From the NCBI GenBank assembly GCA_903772945.1, contig CAICTM010000137.1, positions 45,496 to 109,495 of the forward strand: a stretch of 64,000 bases of DNA. The letters are read 5' to 3'. A program made the translations under genes and the position numbers. Each line of letters starts with the position of its first letter. The stretch's first letter is position 1. Origin of the DNA: Seminavis robusta (Eukaryota > Bacillariophyta > Bacillariophyceae > Naviculales > Naviculaceae). Below, in pieces: positions 63,476 to 64,000 of this stretch. The notes under the pieces are model-generated. The model worked only from the letters and a program-made list of their open reading frames with translations, had not been told where the DNA came from and ran no database searches.

Positions 63476-63949
63476 TTACTCATTTGTAGTGGTTCGGCCA
63501 GTTTGGAGGTAGGTGTGCATTGATCGTTGAAGTTGTTGTTGTGTGCGGCGTTGGTAGGTTGTGCGCAGTCGTCCATGGGCAGCCCTAGCCAGTTTGATGG
63601 TTTCGAGCCAGCGAAGGGTTTTTGGGAGTGACAGGTTGAGGTTGATTTCTCTGTAGTCAAGATCGAGGCGCCAGCGGTCGGTGGGAGGTAATGTGGCATC
63701 ACCTTTGGAGTACTCTTTCAGGATTTCCTGTCGGAGGGTGGAGAGGTGGGAGAGTTGGGTGGGGGTTGGTTTTGCACCGTGTAGTGCATCGTTCCTGTGC
63801 TCCCACATGCGGAAGTGAAGCATCCACAGTTCATTTGCCAAGGCAGTTGCCCAGCTGGTGCCATCACCTTGTTTTCCAATGGAGTGTAAGTGGAGCTCGT
63901 GGGCAGTGCAAAGTGGGATTGCGATTCTGCCAAGTAGAAAATTCCACAT
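63476..63949 (-). pseudogene. C-terminal fragment of a reverse-transcriptase-type mobile element protein
   Basis: A 157-codon frame from an ATG at 63949; an in-frame stop lies upstream at 63977-63979, so the fragment is cut off within the window. The sequence GTSWATALANELWMLHFRMW followed by EHRNDALHG fits the W-rich segment and WxHRNxxLH signature found after the reverse-transcriptase domain in many diatom and algal elements. The rest is a helical Arg/Gln-rich tail. No catalytic YxDD motif is included. Confidence 0.6.
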
Positions 63950-64000
63950 CCCAGTGTGGCCTGTGACGGAGTCCGTTTACAGTGCTAGGAGTTCCAGATC

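Overview
The window looks like nuclear DNA from a diatom. Genes are compact, mostly intronless or with few short GT-AG introns (74-147 bp), and lie on both strands. Two proteins begin with an ER signal followed by a phenylalanine-containing junction, which is the diatom bipartite plastid address. The gene content also fits: a TrpA-TrpB fusion, a secreted protein with Pro-Thr repeats and Cys-rich modules, CAMK-like kinases, kinesin-light-chain-type TPR proteins and remnants of gypsy-type elements. A pennate diatom is my best inference, but no rRNA or organelle marker is present to prove it.

Layout. 0-5 kb: a small Cys-rich secreted protein and an unrecognised 589-residue protein with a basic tail. 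7-11.5 kb: a plastid-targeted TrpA-TrpB fusion whose beta domain has lost the PLP lysine, then a type I membrane protein. 12-16 kb: two tandem paralogous CAMK-like kinases. 18-23 kb and 34-36 kb: three paralogues of a type II membrane glycosyltransferase-like family, one with a single catalytic module and two nearly identical ones with tandem modules. 24 kb: a TPR-like protein. 25-30.6 kb: gene-poor and repeat-rich, with a striking palindrome array. 30.7-33.5 kb: a plastid-targeted TruA pseudouridine synthase divergent from an acidic F-box-like protein.

39-46 kb: a 7TM receptor-like protein, a 68-bp minisatellite, a broken mTERF gene and a TIR-like/TPR gene with a one-base frameshift. 47-50 kb: a Pro-Thr-repeat secreted protein and an ER thioredoxin-like protein without a redox motif. 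51-55 kb: a four-exon STAND-type signalling ATPase. 55.7-60.3 kb: a decayed LTR retrotransposon with both LTRs. 62 kb: an unrecognised frameshifted ORF. 63.5 kb: a fragment of a reverse-transcriptase C-terminal region. An 11-base N gap lies at 51209-51219.

The genes do not form one pathway. The most notable items are the pseudo-beta domain of the tryptophan synthase fusion, the recently duplicated tandem-module glycosyltransferase-like genes, the signalling ATPase without a visible output domain, and the palindromic array at 26.2 kb. Spacers are conspicuously rich in CTAG and GTAC words that are rare in the coding regions.
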